A stretch of 64,000 nt of DNA from Alnus glutinosa (Eukaryota; Streptophyta; Magnoliopsida; Fagales; Betulaceae). The position numbers and the translations under genes are program-made. The stretch covers positions 29,349,987-29,413,986 of the forward strand of contig NC_084893.1 of NCBI RefSeq assembly GCF_958979055.1. The letters run 5' to 3'. Shown here one piece after another: positions 1-13,800 of this stretch (its first letter is position 1; each line of letters opens with the position of its first letter). The notes beneath the pieces are model-generated. The model was given only the letters and a program-made list of their open reading frames with translations, did not search any database and was not told the origin of the DNA.

Positions 1-458
1 AACACGACTCGGCTTTAGTCTTAGTGGATTACTTGAATAAGTGATAATATTAACACAAGTCATAAAACTTTTTCACATTTTATTGTAATAATATTTTGAC
101 AAAACAAGTGTAAGGTAGAAACAAACTTATTATTTACAAAATATATATAAGAAGAAAAAAAAAAGAAGAAGATTAGATGGCCATATAGTCTCACCCGAGC
201 ATTGATAAATGGGGGACGTTTTACCGTCCCCCAACAGACTTTTATAATAAAAAAATAATTTTTTTAATCAGAACTTGTTTTGATTAGAAAAATTATTTTT
301 AAATGAAAAGTGACGGGCATGGGTCAGCTGTGTTGCCCCTGCCTATCACTACTCGTCTCACACTCAAGGAAGAAGAAAGATGAATAGATGATTGTGTAAC
401 CACCTCATTCTGAAATAACCATACGGCCGCTACAACAGACAGCTAGGGCGGTGCGGCA

Positions 459-643
459 ACCAATCATGCAAATTACGCCATTACTTTCATGTGGCAAAAT
501 GGCTCTATAGCCTTGATCTCAAAATGGCCAGCTGTGGCGATCAAAGCCAACAGCCACGGGTCCCACCATGTAATCAAGCATCTTACGGATCTAACAGATA
601 ATCTCGTGGCCCACCCACTAACCAATCATGCAAATTACGCCAT
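459..643 (+). repeat. Pair of 23-bp direct repeats
   Basis: Positions 459-481 and 621-643 carry the same 23 bases, built around CAATCATGCAAATTACGCC, at a spacing of 162 bp. The intervening DNA is GC-richer than its surroundings. Each copy includes a CCAAT element and an ATGCAAAT octamer. Whether this is a regulatory repeat or an old local duplication cannot be decided by eye. Confidence 0.6.
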
Positions 644-2131
644 CGTCATATTCCGCACGAGCCCGACATCAGAAGGTAATGGTAATTTCTCTTACATTTT
701 TTATTTCTTCTTTTATTTTTCAGGCTTCATGATATGATTTTCTCTTTATTTTTCACATAATTAAAAATAAAATTATTTTATGTGGTAAGAAATTACAAGC
801 TTTTAGAAAAAAAATAAATTATAATTATCCTATAATTCTCTGCCACATAAGATAGTTGTATTTTTAAAAACTCTAATTAGTGAATGCTTTTTATTAGAAA
901 ATAATGTATTGCATTTATTTGAAATTCTTTTTAAATTAATCTTCATCGAGACATCAAATGAATCAATGATGATTAATGAGTTTCACATTTATAATAATAA
1001 TAATAAATAAAAATAGTAATTGATGCTTATTAATAATTGACATAACAAGAATAGAGATTGATTGTCGAATCATCCAGAGGTAAAGAAATTTATTATTTAT
1101 AAATTAACAAATTGTTATTCCCAAAATTTTCAAACTAATTATCAATGCTAATACGAATTTTTAATGGAATTTTTTAAATTAAATAATTCACCATTGAATC
1201 CCTTGGAAATATAGAGAGTTATTATTATTTCAAAAATTAAAATATTGATGCCAGCCCCTCCCCCCCCCCCCCCACCCAATTTTCTAAAAAAAAATAAAAT
1301 TATTAGGTGGAAAAAAAAAATCTAAAAAATTAAAAAATATAAAGTAAAAATAAAAATTTAGCTTATTTGGCCCTACTAAATTTATTTTTTTTTGCCATTT
1401 GACCCCTGTCCATAAAAACTTATGACTCCATAATAACAACAAAAAAAAGTGTCGTATATATTGTTATTATCCACTTATTATCTCCATAATATTTGTATCA
1501 CTTGAATTGTATTTAAGTGTATGTTTGATTTGACGTTTTTAGTAAATTTTTAAAAGCATGGTTGAAAAAAAAAAAAAAATGTTAGACATACAATTATTTA
1601 TAGTTTCTTTTCAACTTTTGATATGTGTCGGTTTATAATTTGAGGTTGTTAAAAGGTTTACCGCTATTGGCTCTAACTACGTATTGACACGTGTTAAAAT
1701 TATAAAAGAGCTATATGTATAATATTTCTTAAAAGAATAGTGATTTCAAAACAGAATTAATAAAAACACAAATTTTAAAAATGCAGTTAAATATTTAGTA
1801 AAATAATGGTTACGTCTTTAAATCATGGTTGCTCTTCTTAAGATCCTATTTCAATAGAAAATTGATGAGTCGATCCGCCTACACGTCTTGCTTTTACTGC
1901 TATGCACTTTTACTGCAGTTTCATGGGTGAAGTATTCTAAGTTTTCAAACCACAATTTTTATTTTTTCAAATAAATACCCAAATAACACTTTATGTGATT
2001 TTCTTTAAAAATGCACGTTTGTGCCACAAAATTACATGGTCAAAAGCACTATAAGAAATGAAATAAAAATATTAATTCATTACCTAGTTGGATCCATGGA
2101 AGAAAGGGAAAAAAATGACCAATTTTATGTA

Positions 2132-2301
2132 AAGAGTAATGCTATTATTTATATTCATTTATCATATTTTTGTCGCATCAATTGATATGTTGTGTTTTAA
2201 GTTGATTTTTTTTTTTAAAAAAAAAAGACTGACATGAGAAGTTACTAAAAATACGTAATGTCAGCTGATATAAAATGAATATGATAAATAACATTACTCT
2301 T
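2132..2301. mobile_element. Foldback MITE
   Basis: The left end (AAGAGTAATGCTATTATTTA) is repeated in inverted orientation at the right end (ATAAATAACATTACTCTT). The interior folds through a T-run/A-run pair near 2210-2226. It is noncoding, about 170 bp and AT-rich, as expected of a non-autonomous DNA transposon. The superfamily is not assigned. Confidence 0.6.
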
Positions 2302-2434
2302 ATGCTAATATTAATAAGAAAAAAAAATAATGTTATATAATACACTATTATCTTATTACTGTCCTACTAGGTTGAGGTGGTAGTATATATATATATTTTA
2401 AAAAAAGGTTGAGGTGGTAATGGTATTGCCAATA

Positions 2435-2594
2435 CGAGTAATGCTACTTATCATCCTCTTATCTTCCTTTTGTCCCCAAAATTGATGTGGCTTTTAAAAT
2501 CACCATTAGATCAAAATTTAATGGTAATTTTAAGAATCACATTAATTTTGAGGGAATAAAAAGAGGACAAATAAGTGATATGTAACATTACTCG
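2435..2594. mobile_element. Foldback MITE, same family as 25997-26174
   Basis: Terminal inverted repeats begin CGAGTAATGCTAC and end ATTACTCG. The long arms around TTGATGTGGC and its complement pair across the centre. The same arms and the same order occur at 25997-26174, so this is a repeated family of about 160-180 bp. Confidence 0.65.
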
Positions 2595-3144
2595 TGTAAT
2601 ATATAATGTTACACGATAAGAAGATTAAAAAAAGAAAACTATAAAATCAATATTCCATAATCTCCATTTTAAATCTAACCCAACTTCTTAATTGGAATAG
2701 GAAAAGAAAAGAGGTGGACCCCACTTCCGATTCATTGCCAAGTTGGAAACTCAATCTGAAATAATCTAAATCACAATCACCCGGACCCCACTGGACCCCA
2801 CCGATATATATATAATTGGATGACCTTTTTTACTGCTCCACCACACGGACAGATCTCTCGCCCGAGTAACTTTTCGCGGTCTTTGTGTCTCTCGTCCTTA
2901 AAAAATGATGTAATTTTAAAAAAATTTAATATTAAATTTATAATAAATTATTATTTTTAAAATTACCATTAAATTTGTAATAAATTATTATTAAATTTTT
3001 TATAACGTCACTTTTAAAGATGCAAAAATGACATTTAAAATTACCCACAGAAATGGCTCCCATCGTAATTTCGGCCAAACTTCAGGCCCATAATTCCTAA
3101 ACACGGACTTGGTGCAAGGTCCCCATCACCTCCCCCAGGATCCA

Positions 3145-3152
3145 CTATAAAT
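3145..3152 (+). promoter_or_regulatory. TATA box of the uridine kinase-like gene
   Basis: CTATAAAT lies in a C-rich context. Transcription should start near 3178-3185. That would give a short 5' UTR exon, including a CT-rich stretch at 3239-3264, ending at CAG|GTATAG (3293/3294). The leader intron then runs to the acceptor at 4821-4822. Confidence 0.6.
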
Positions 3153-4832
3153 ACCCCGACCCAATGTCTCCTTCTGAGACCTACGTAATTGTAAATTTCT
3201 TTTACAACGCGCCCAAAAAGGAATTGCCTCCAAACCTCTCTTTCTCTCTCTCTCTCTCTCTCTCTAGAATTCGCTCTTCCAATTTGTCTTCAGGTATAGT
3301 TGATAATCTGCATTTGATTTGTTTTTGTTTTTGTTTTTTTGTGTTTGGTTAATATATGTCTGATGATAATTTATTGCATTGATTGATTTGAGTAAATCTT
3401 GGACTTTGATTTTATGATTTTTGTGAAGTGAGCTGTGTGATTTAAGGTTGTTATGCGGTTTTAATTCGATCTAAAATATGATATTGCCAGGAATGTGGTT
3501 TGATTGTATGTTTCAGAGGTTGGTGATGGAGATCAGTTAATTTGTTTGTGTATTGATGTTGTATATATAATATACGTATGGATGTGTTGCATTGGGAGCG
3601 TAAATGCACAATGATGAAACAAGTCGTAGTTGAGGTTTCTTGAGTTGCTTTAAGGTGTCGTGATACTGCTGGCTTGGCGGTGATCGTGCCGTATTCAATG
3701 CTATTTCGGATGTTTAGTGAGGATGCTGAGTGGACATTCAATTATTTGGGAAAGGACACATTCAATTATTTGGGAAATTGGTCCTTGTGGTACACGGAAT
3801 GAAAAGTCTTATTTGAGATGGTGATAAGCGGGTAGTTTAATTGAATATGATAAGCGGATTTCGAAACGTGTTGTTGTTTGCTTCAACTAGTGAAAGATAG
3901 CTAGAATAGCGAGCAGGAATGATTCCTTTTATTCTATGAATAAAGATAGAGAAAAGCTTTAGCATCTCTATAGTAGGAATAAAGGGGAAAAGTTTGGAAA
4001 AGGTATAACAACCTAGTTAGCCCACGCAGGTAATTACATATGGCCTTTAGTTTCTTATATAAAGCTTGCACAATCTGTATCTGAGGACAGATTTTGCATA
4101 TGCCATCCAGGAGCTTGCAGTACTCCTGGTCCTGCTCATAAACTGGGTGGGCAGCCTTTTGGGTGCATGGAGAAGGGAAAGCGGACGGTGGGTTCTGAGT
4201 GTAAGTGGGCTTGTACTAAAAGATCAAAATTGGGCTGTCGGTTGTCTAGGGCATGTATTGAGGCATGGGGTGGCTTGACCAAAACCAAACCTGATCTTAC
4301 TAAGCTTTTAGAGTATATGAACATTGTGGTAAATATCAATATGTTCACATATGTGAGAAAAGTAAGAATTGTTAATAATTATAATTGGTTTTATGTGTTA
4401 TGCTTTCTTGCTATTTCTGGTCTTTTTAGTTGCCGGTTTAGACCATATTAGTCAGGATTTGGACTATTTTTGTTTGCTTACATCTCATAGTCAAATTCTA
4501 TACTTAGGTCCTAAGCATGCCTTTCATTTTCTGACATCCCAGGAGTTTTAGACATAGATCACACTCACACCTTGACCTTTTACCCTGTGATTGGTTTGAT
4601 TGCTTTGTATCTATAATCTAAAAGAGTTAAAATGGGTCCTTTTGCATAAGTTAACTGCATAAAGTACCTACTTGCATGTGAATTATGCAGAAATTATACA
4701 TTTGGCAATCTTTACTTTCAGAGGATAGCAGAACACTTTAAGTTTGTATGTATTCTGAAATTTTCTATTGATGTTTTCTCCACTTATGATTTCCTTTGTG
4801 CTTTGTTCTTATTCATGTGCAGGTCTCTGCCC

Positions 4833-7800
4833 ATGGGTTCTAAATCAGTTGCGGATTTAATAGAGGCCTCCTCAGGGGTTCATTTTTCTGGATTTCACAT
4901 GGATTCTCTGGAGCAAAGCATTAAGGAGATGGAACTACCAACAACATCTGCGACTGAAAATTTGCATAAACAGCCTTTTGTCATTGGTAAGTGTTGTTGT
5001 TGTGGAAATATGTGCAAATTTATTTTATTATTTTGAAAATCAGCAAAAGGTGGTTCCACCCTATCATACTTGAAGTACAGAAAAGGGTGCCTGTAAAATG
5101 AAGTAGATAGATAGAAAGGGACACTGATTGGTATGTCTGGTTTGATATGCATTTGGAAGAATCCAACATACACAGGTGAAGATTGATGGTTTTACCATTG
5201 GCAATCCTCTTACCTGTCTCTAACTAGAAACTTGCGTGAAAATGAAACTTGAGTGATTGTAGCCAGTAGTTAAAGCTAGAAATGCAATTACTGTTTTATG
5301 CATCTATTTCTGAATCTAGAATGTTGTGACTTATATCTGTTCAGTCTAAATCAATTATAGCAGAGCCCAGTAAAAGAGTTAGTGAGTTCCGAGTATGTAC
5401 AGGCCTTTGATTCTACAGCATTACTTTTACTTTCAACAATTGATCTACGCTGTTGGTATGCCCACTGTTTTGTAATACTTTTATGCATGGCAATATGGAA
5501 CTAAGCATATTTTCATTTGTTCTTCATCTTCATCCAAAATATCATTTTTCTAATGTATTTTGTGGCAGGGGTTGCTGGGGGAGCGGCATCTGGTAAGACA
5601 ACAGTTTGTGATTTGATTATCCAGCAGCTTCATGATCAACGTGTTGTACAAGTTAACCAGGTGACGTCTTTTGATTCAAATGCTTTTATAAAGTTGAATA
5701 GAGAAGTTTATTCTAATGTCAAATGTCTTTTGACTTAAAATAATGAAATATTTAGAAAAGAAAAAATTGATAAACATCAAGTGTATGCAAGGGTCACATT
5801 CCTGTGCTGTTTCTGCTCCTTTAAATTTGGTTGGGATCTTCTAATAATTTCTTTGATAATCTATTTTGCAGTTTCTGGATGGTTTGATCCTTTTTCTTTT
5901 TCTTTCTTTTGTATTTGATAGTGAAAAATAGATTCATACTAGTTTTTCTTACTGCAGGATTCCTTTTATCATAATTTGACCGAGGAGGAACTTAGCCTAG
6001 TACATGACTACAATTTTGACCATCCTGGTAAGGGCAATTCTGGAACTAAAATCTGAAGAATATCATTGAGACAATGACATTTATAGAATTTCTCCCGTGT
6101 TATTCACTGAAATAAGCATTGTTAACCCTTTGCTTCTACTTAGTTATTAACCAAGTTTATCATATATCTTCCCAGTAAAGAAATGAATTTTTTTGAAATG
6201 CTTCAAGTAGATTACGAGTAGCTTCTAGTTATTGTGTTATAGATTTATCAAAGGGATACCATTTACTAGTAATGTCAATTCCTGTACCATCCAGTAGTTA
6301 TAGGATTTGTTTATAGAATTTCCCCCGTGTTATTCACTGAAATAAGCATTGTTAACCCTTTGCTTCTACTTAGTTATTAACCAAGTTTATCATATATCTT
6401 CCCATTAAAGATATGAATTTTTGGAAATGCTTCAAGTAGATTACGAGTAGCTTCTAGTTATTGTGTTATAGATTTATCAAAGGGATACCATTTACTAGTA
6501 ATGTCAATTCCTGTAGCATCCAGTAGTTATAGGATTTATCGCTGCCTGGAAAAATCATGTAAATAGTTCATTAGTAAGGTAGTAGTAAGGCACTACTTAC
6601 CTAAAAAAAAGGGTAGTAAGGCACATCTAATTTATTCAGTTTGTGGCCTTGATAAACATAAGCATGGTGTTTATTGTTCTTTTCTGGTGCTTGCTGTTTA
6701 GTTCAATTTGTGCCAGTTGAATTGATTCTTCTTAATGCAAAATTACCTTTATGGTCAGATGCGTTTGACACCGAAAAACTGTTATGTGTTATGGAAACGT
6801 TGAGGCATCAGCAAGCAGTAGATATTCCAAACTATGATTTCAAGAGTTACAAAAACAATGTGTCTCCAGCAAGAAGGGTACAGTTTTCATAACTGTGGGC
6901 TCCAATAGACATCATTCCAGCTCTCCCCCCCCCCCCCCCCCTTCCTTTTTTGTAGAAAGAGTATTGCAGAGATCTTGGGAGTGATAACTTCTTGCATTGC
7001 AATTTTGGTTTTTGGTTCTTTTCTTTCCAAGAGTTCCATGACATTAATATATTTGACACTGCATATGAAGATACTTGTTATAATGCCATTGGCAGGTAAA
7101 CCCATCAGATGTTATACTTTTGGAAGGCATACTCATTTTCCATGATCCACGTGTCAGAGATTTGATGAATATGAAGATATTTGTTGATACAGGTCCTCTA
7201 TTTTTATTTTTCGTTTTTAGAATTTAGATGTTATACTGTATATCTTAGGCTTATCAGATTTATTAGAATTTTGTATTTTGTAAAATAGAGTGTAGTATTA
7301 TTTTTTATAATTTGCATTTACAGTTCTTTAGCATTTTAATTATTGGTGATTAGAAGTTATCTATGAGGAATGTTTCTGATCTGTAGTTCCAATAAATTGT
7401 GGTTCTATGAAGCTAGTTGCATCTCTAGCCTGGCGCCTAGCACCTAGCATTTGACTTTTTATATTTTTTTTCTTGTCCTATATGGGGTTCTTTATATGAG
7501 AAAATTGGGCCTAGTTAGATTTCCATTACTGCCAGTTCAGCATGTGTTTTGAGTCCTATAACTTACAGTTTGTTACCTGAACTAGTGCATTTGAACTCAT
7601 AAGCGTACCTGACAAAGTGTTTAGTTGCTTGGAACTTGCACTTCTTGTGAATGAAATGTATTGATTCTTCTAAACAACATAAGGTACGTTTACATGATTC
7701 AACCATCATGGTCTTGGAAATTTAAGAACTTAGATGTCACCAGAATTTGCCTGATGTGTATGTGCTACAATGGTTCTGTTGCTTTGGTTCCTTCAGATGC

Positions 7801-10800
7801 TATTTTCTTGCGTATTGTTGACACAATTGTTGATATTTCCGTCAAAAGAATGATTTTTTTTTTTAAAAAATAAAATAATTTCTTGCTATATGTAGTTAAG
7901 ATTGTATTTGCTGACATTTCATTGTGTTACTAAGTTGGACTGTTACTTCACATTGTAAAATTTTCAGTGCAGATGCTGATGTTCGTCTAGCAAGGAGGAT
8001 AAGGCGTGATACTGGTGAAAAGGGTAGGGATATTGGTGCAGTACTTGATCAGGTTAGTAACTTTTCAATTTATCAATTACACTGGCATAAAGACCTTAAC
8101 CATAATTTGTTAATCTGTTATTGGTTTTAAGCTTGCTGCACTGGTGGAACCATTAGGCTTGAGTTCACTTCATGCTGCAGCCTTGCAACGCAATGATATA
8201 TATATATATATATTTAACAGTGTTGGTCTTCCTTTCATTTCCAAGGCTCCCCATGCTTTGTTTTGGCTCACAAACGTAAGGCATTGAAAGCTGACCTAAA
8301 ATTCTGGAACTAACAAGTGCTTGGCAATGTGGAGAACCAGGAAAAGAATCTCTTGAAGGAGTGAAGTGTTCTTGATGGTTTGTAGGAGGAGACAATGTTA
8401 TATGATGAAGAGAAACAGAGGAAAGACATAGTTATTAGTGAGTTGGAGAGGGTAACCTTGTTGGAGGCAAAAGTCAAGGGCCATTTGTCTAAGGGAGGGG
8501 TACAAGTGCACAAAATTTTTCCATTGAGCGGCTAACTCGAATTGGAGAAATCCATCGAGTCACTGTTGGTTAATGGATCAATGTCATTTGATCATTATGA
8601 CATCAAGGAACACGTTGTGCTTTTCTATATCCAATTGTTTTCCGAACATTTTAGTTGGCGGCCCAACCTGGATGGCCTCGTTTTCGATTCTATTGCTGAG
8701 GAGCCCAATTGGCAATTGGTAGAGAGACAATATGAGGAATCTGAGGGGTTGGAGGTTGTGAAAGGTATGAATAGTGATAAGGTGCGGGGCCATGATGGTT
8801 TTACTATGGCTTTCTTCCAAGTGTATTGGGATGTGATTTAAGATTTTTCGTCTTGGTGAATGGTTCCCCCTTCAGTTTCTTTAGCAACTCCCGTGGTCTG
8901 AGTTAGGTTGATCCTCTATCTCCCCTGTTCTTTGTCATTGTTATGGAGGCTCTAAAGTAAAATGATTCCTGCTACTGTTGATGCGGGCTTTCTTTCAGAC
9001 TTTTCTGTGGGGTCTAGGAACTTTGATATGCTTCATATCTCCCATCTTTTGTTTGTAGATGGCACTTAGATTTTTTGTGGGGCTAACCCAGATCACATTC
9101 GTTGTTTGTGTGCCTTATTCTTATGCTTTGAAGCTATATTCGGTTTGAAAGTTTATCTGGCCAAATCAAATTTGGTTCCTGTGGGTAATGTCCATAATGT
9201 TGATGGGTTGGCTAGTATTCTTGGTTGTGGAGTGTCTTATTTTCCTTTAAAATATCTTGGCCTTCCGTTGGGTGCTCCTTTTAAGGCCAAGTTGATTTGG
9301 GACTGTGTTATTGAGAAGATTAAGCATCGTGTGGGTTGGAAAATGATGTATTTGTCTAAGGGTGGTAGGATTTACTTTAATTAAAAGTACGCTCTTCAGT
9401 TTGCCTACATATTTTATGTCTCCCTTTCCCCTTCCTGCAGGTGTTGCCAATTGCATAGAAAAGCTATAACAGGATTTATTATTGGGGTCCAAAACTGAGT
9501 TCAAATTTAGTTGGTTCAAGGTTTGTTCCCCGATTCCCGATGGAGAGTTGGGGGTCTGAAACTTGCTTTTATTCAACCGTGCTCTTTTGGGAAAGCGGCT
9601 TTGGCGCTGTGTGCATGAGAGAGTCCTTATGGAGAATCGTAGTGGACACGAAATGTGGTGGGCGGTAACTCAGGGGTAGGTGGTGTTCTAATGAGGTTCA
9701 TGGATTGTATGGGGTGGGGTTATGGAAAAATATCAGGAGGGGTTGGGGGGAGTTTTTATGGTTATACCAAGTTTGAGGTGAATGATGGGTCCAAGATTAG
9801 ATTTCGGCCTGCTTTTTGTGGTGTCTTTGGAGGGAAATAAATGATAGATGTTTTGAAGATCGCGAGAGGACTGTGGTAGAACTAAAATCCTTCTTCTTCG
9901 AAACTCATTATCTCGACAACTTCCTTAGATTTTAATTTGCTTAGTTTTTTCATGATTTTCTCAACTTGTTTTCTCTTTCTAGCTATGTGTTTCTTGTTTA
10001 TACTCCCAAGTTGTGCCTTTTGCGCTTTTAATGATATTTTGTTTACTTATATAAACAAAATCAATAAACTTAGAAGTGGATTATTAGAGATAGGTGTTGG
10101 TTTTTTTTTTTTTTTGTAGTAATTCTCTAGGGGTTTTCCTATACCTGTGTACTTGGATGCTCTCCTTTTTGTAAATCACTTATCAGAAAACAAAAAAAAA
10201 GATAGGTGTTGGGTTTAAGCTCTTGAATTTACTAGATTATACTATTTTATTCATCTTTTTGTACTTCATGCCTTTATAGATTTCAGGGGAGGGACTATAT
10301 ATATATATATATATATATTTTCAAGGGAAGGTGCAATAGGGTTTGCTACCTTGTTTTGTTATATAATATTTACGTATATGTTTTTCTTTGTTTGTTTATG
10401 GATGCTAAGTTCTCTTTTGATTTGATCTCCATTTATATGAAGTTGGATGAATGACTTTACATTTTCTTGCTAATTTTCTGAGTGTGTATGTTGCATTTCT
10501 ATTTGCATTATGTTGATACACATCTGTTTTGATGCAGTACTCCAAATTTGTGAAGCCTGCTTTTGATGACTTTATCCTTCCAACAAAGAAGTACGCTGAT
10601 ATCATTATTCCCCGCGGGGGAGATAATCATGTAGCCATTGATTTGATTGTACAACATATTCGTACGAAGCTTGGTCAGCATGATCTCTGTAAAATATACC
10701 CTAATTTATATGTCATTCAGTCAACTTTTCAGGTATCCATTGCTTCCTACTTATTAACCTTTTAAACTATGTTCAGTGATGTAATTTTACTGGAGCTTCA

Positions 10801-13800
10801 AAGTTTATGTGATTATAAGGGTTAATATAGCATGGTTCTTTGAGTCTAATAATTATTATTGGTCTCATGCAGATACGGGGTATGCATACCCTCATACGTG
10901 ATTCTCAAACAACGAAGCATGACTTTGTTTTCTATGCTGATCGTTTAATCCGTTTGGTGGGTTTGTGTTCCTTTGAGCCAATGGGTCATTTGATGTTTTC
11001 TTTACTTGGATTCTTCAATTATTTTTGTTACTCATCAAGATTCCTGCATCTTGACCAGGTTGTTGAACATGGGCTTGGACATCTTCCTTTTACCGAAAAG
11101 CAAGTGATTACTCCAACTGGTAAGCTGGTGTTAATGTACTTTTGTGGGTTTTTGAAATATTGATGTTGGTTTTAGTTTATATGGGAACTCAATATGTTAT
11201 TGATTCCATTCACCTGAAAACTATCAGCTGAAGAAAGTTGTTGGATGTTATCATGTGAATATTATATGCTTTAGTGTGAAGTGAAAATGCTTTTCTTTTT
11301 CAGTAGTTAATTATGATGCAAACGATGTGTGCTTGTTGGCGCTCTGGTTACGTTAAAATTGTTTGTTCGTCTATTTTAGTTACTGTACAAGTCAGATGAT
11401 CAATATTGGTTACACGTTTTGAAGCATCTTATAGGGAAATCGCAGCTTTCATATTTTCCATGATATCTCCATTAATGTTTTTCTTGGTACAACTTGTATT
11501 ATTGAGAGATGTCAATCAAGCAATTCCCGCTTTTCTTTTTATGCTATTAAAAGAAACTTCAGGTCTTACATGCCAGATATTGAAAATTATGCCCCATACT
11601 TGTATATGTGGGTGAACGTATTACAGAAATTTAGGATCGAACAACTAGCGTTAGCTTATAGTTCTGATATCATGAAAGAAAACATAAACTTAAAAAAAAA
11701 ATTAAAGATAAAGTGCAGAATAATAAAATAAAGACAAGATTTTACGTGGTTCAGTCTATGACCTATATTCACAGGATAAAGCCCAAAGGCTTATATTATA
11801 CTCTTATTTCTCTTGATAAATTTACAATACAAATGATCCCTATTTGTAGGGATGTAGAGAGAATACAAAAAGGTATGAAAGATCAAATTAAATCATAATT
11901 GAATGTATTCAATTCTGATTTGATTATAATTAATGCTGAAATCAAATCTCTGATAATATATTCTAACATGGTATGAGAGCAGAGGTCTTGATTTCAAACT
12001 TTATCTCTTTCATTTATCTCTCATTTCAATTAAATATTCCACATGTTGGGCTTCATCTATTGAAAGGGAGTTTAAGCACACATAAAGGAGAGTGTTAAAG
12101 TATTGATTAAATGATTAAATTTACTTCTTCCTATCAGCTTAAGTTCTTAGGACGTCGTGATTTTTTTTTTTTGATAAGTAGGACAAGTGGTGATTTTTTT
12201 TTTATTAGTAGGACAAGTGGTGATTTAACAGTGGTAGCTCACAAGCTATATCTTTTTTCTTCGTGATGCTGAGAAATGGCAACGTAGCTATTACTATTTT
12301 AATGAGTAGTCAGTTTTATGTTTTTTTCTTCATGATGTGTTGCTTTTACGACATTGTCCCTTCTGTAAATGCAGGGTCTGTGTATACTGGTGTGGATTTC
12401 TGTAAGAGGTTATGCGGTGTCTCTGTTATCAGGAGGTACAAACCTTTGTCCAAATGCTCAAAGCACAAGTGTATATTAGCATTTTTTTTTCTTTCTAAAA
12501 GTTAATTTTTTATTTGACGTCTTTAATTTAAGAATATAACTTATGATCTTTTAGCTGCCTGCTCTGAAAGTAGAAGTATCAAATTGTCAAAATTTCGTAC
12601 ATTAATGATAATTGAATCATTTGGCTTCAGAATTATCTTTTTCTAAAACCATTATGTCCTCTACACATGGTGTACCTGACATCCTTGCAAATTTTGAACC
12701 CCATTTCCATTGTCATTGTTGGATGTTAAGCATTTTCCTAACTGATGCCAGTGGTGAGAGTATGGAGAATGCTTTGCGAGCATGTTGTAAAGGTATCAAG
12801 ATTGGGAAGATTCTTATTCATAGAGAAGGTGATAACGGTCAGCAGGTTTGTGCCTCTCTATCTGTGTCTGTGTGTGCATGTGTTTCATTTCCTTGGTTCT
12901 AACTTTTTTTTATGCTTCAATTACTGGGCAGCTAATCTATGAAAAATTGCCAACAGACATCTCAGAAAGGCATGTGTTATTGTTGGATCCTATCCTAGGG
13001 ACAGGTTCGTTGTTCTCAGATAAAAACCACTATCCTTTTTGAGTTGCTATTGGTTCTTTTAGAAGGGGACTCTGTATAGTTTCATGCTCATGTAGGACAT
13101 CACTATTTTCCATTCCCATCCCATTTTGGTCACATACACCTTAAACAATATGAGCTTGCTTTCGAGTGCGTTGGGATTGGGATTGTGATTTTGCAACCAA
13201 AAAATGTATTTTAAATCAAATCGCAGAAAATATATCGTTTAAGAGCGTTTTTTAAAATATTGCGATTTGTAAATATAGAAAAATTTGCATTTCAAATTGC
13301 AGGTAAATGAGTGTGTTTTTAAAAACATAATTTTGAAGGTTAAACTGCGATTTTACCAAATCTCTGTGTTTTTATACCAGGTTTTCAAATTGAACATTTT
13401 AAAATTGTTGTTTTTAAATTACACGTTTTGAAATTGCAAATCCAAACGAATCCTTAGACAATGCAAGGTTTGATTGTTACCGAGGATAAGAACAGTTATA
13501 TAAGAGCTTATAACTATTTATTCAGGGAATTCGGCTGTTCAAGCTATCTCTTTACTTGTAAGGAAGGGCGTACCAGAGTCCAACATTATATTTCTCAATC
13601 TCATATCAGTAAGTTGACTTTTTCCAGAAGTGCTTCTGGTTGTTGTAATGCCTATTACCTTCAAACAAATTTTCTTTCCCATGACAATGCTTAGAGTCAT
13701 TCCTAGTAATGCTTTATCATTGATCTCACCAGGCACCTCAGGGCGTACATGTGGTCTGCAAAAGCTTCCCAAGAATAAAGATTGTGACTTCTGAGATTGA

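Larger units (their letters stand above)
1..3140. other. Intergenic AT-rich region upstream of UKL
   Basis: No convincing coding sequence is visible on either strand; the longest open frames are short and low in complexity. The stretch holds a 23-bp direct repeat (459-481 and 621-643), a C-run near 1257-1275, two foldback MITEs (listed separately) and AT-rich tracts such as 2890-3020. The promoter of the uridine kinase-like gene occupies its right end. Confidence 0.6.

Noticed and set aside
4066-4551. Several overlapping open frames on both strands
   Set aside because: They lie inside the UKL 5' UTR intron (3294-4822), overlap one another and show no recognisable domain.
9106-9576. Open frames on both strands
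   Set aside because: The plus-strand frame is LINE RT remnant and the minus-strand frame is its shadow.
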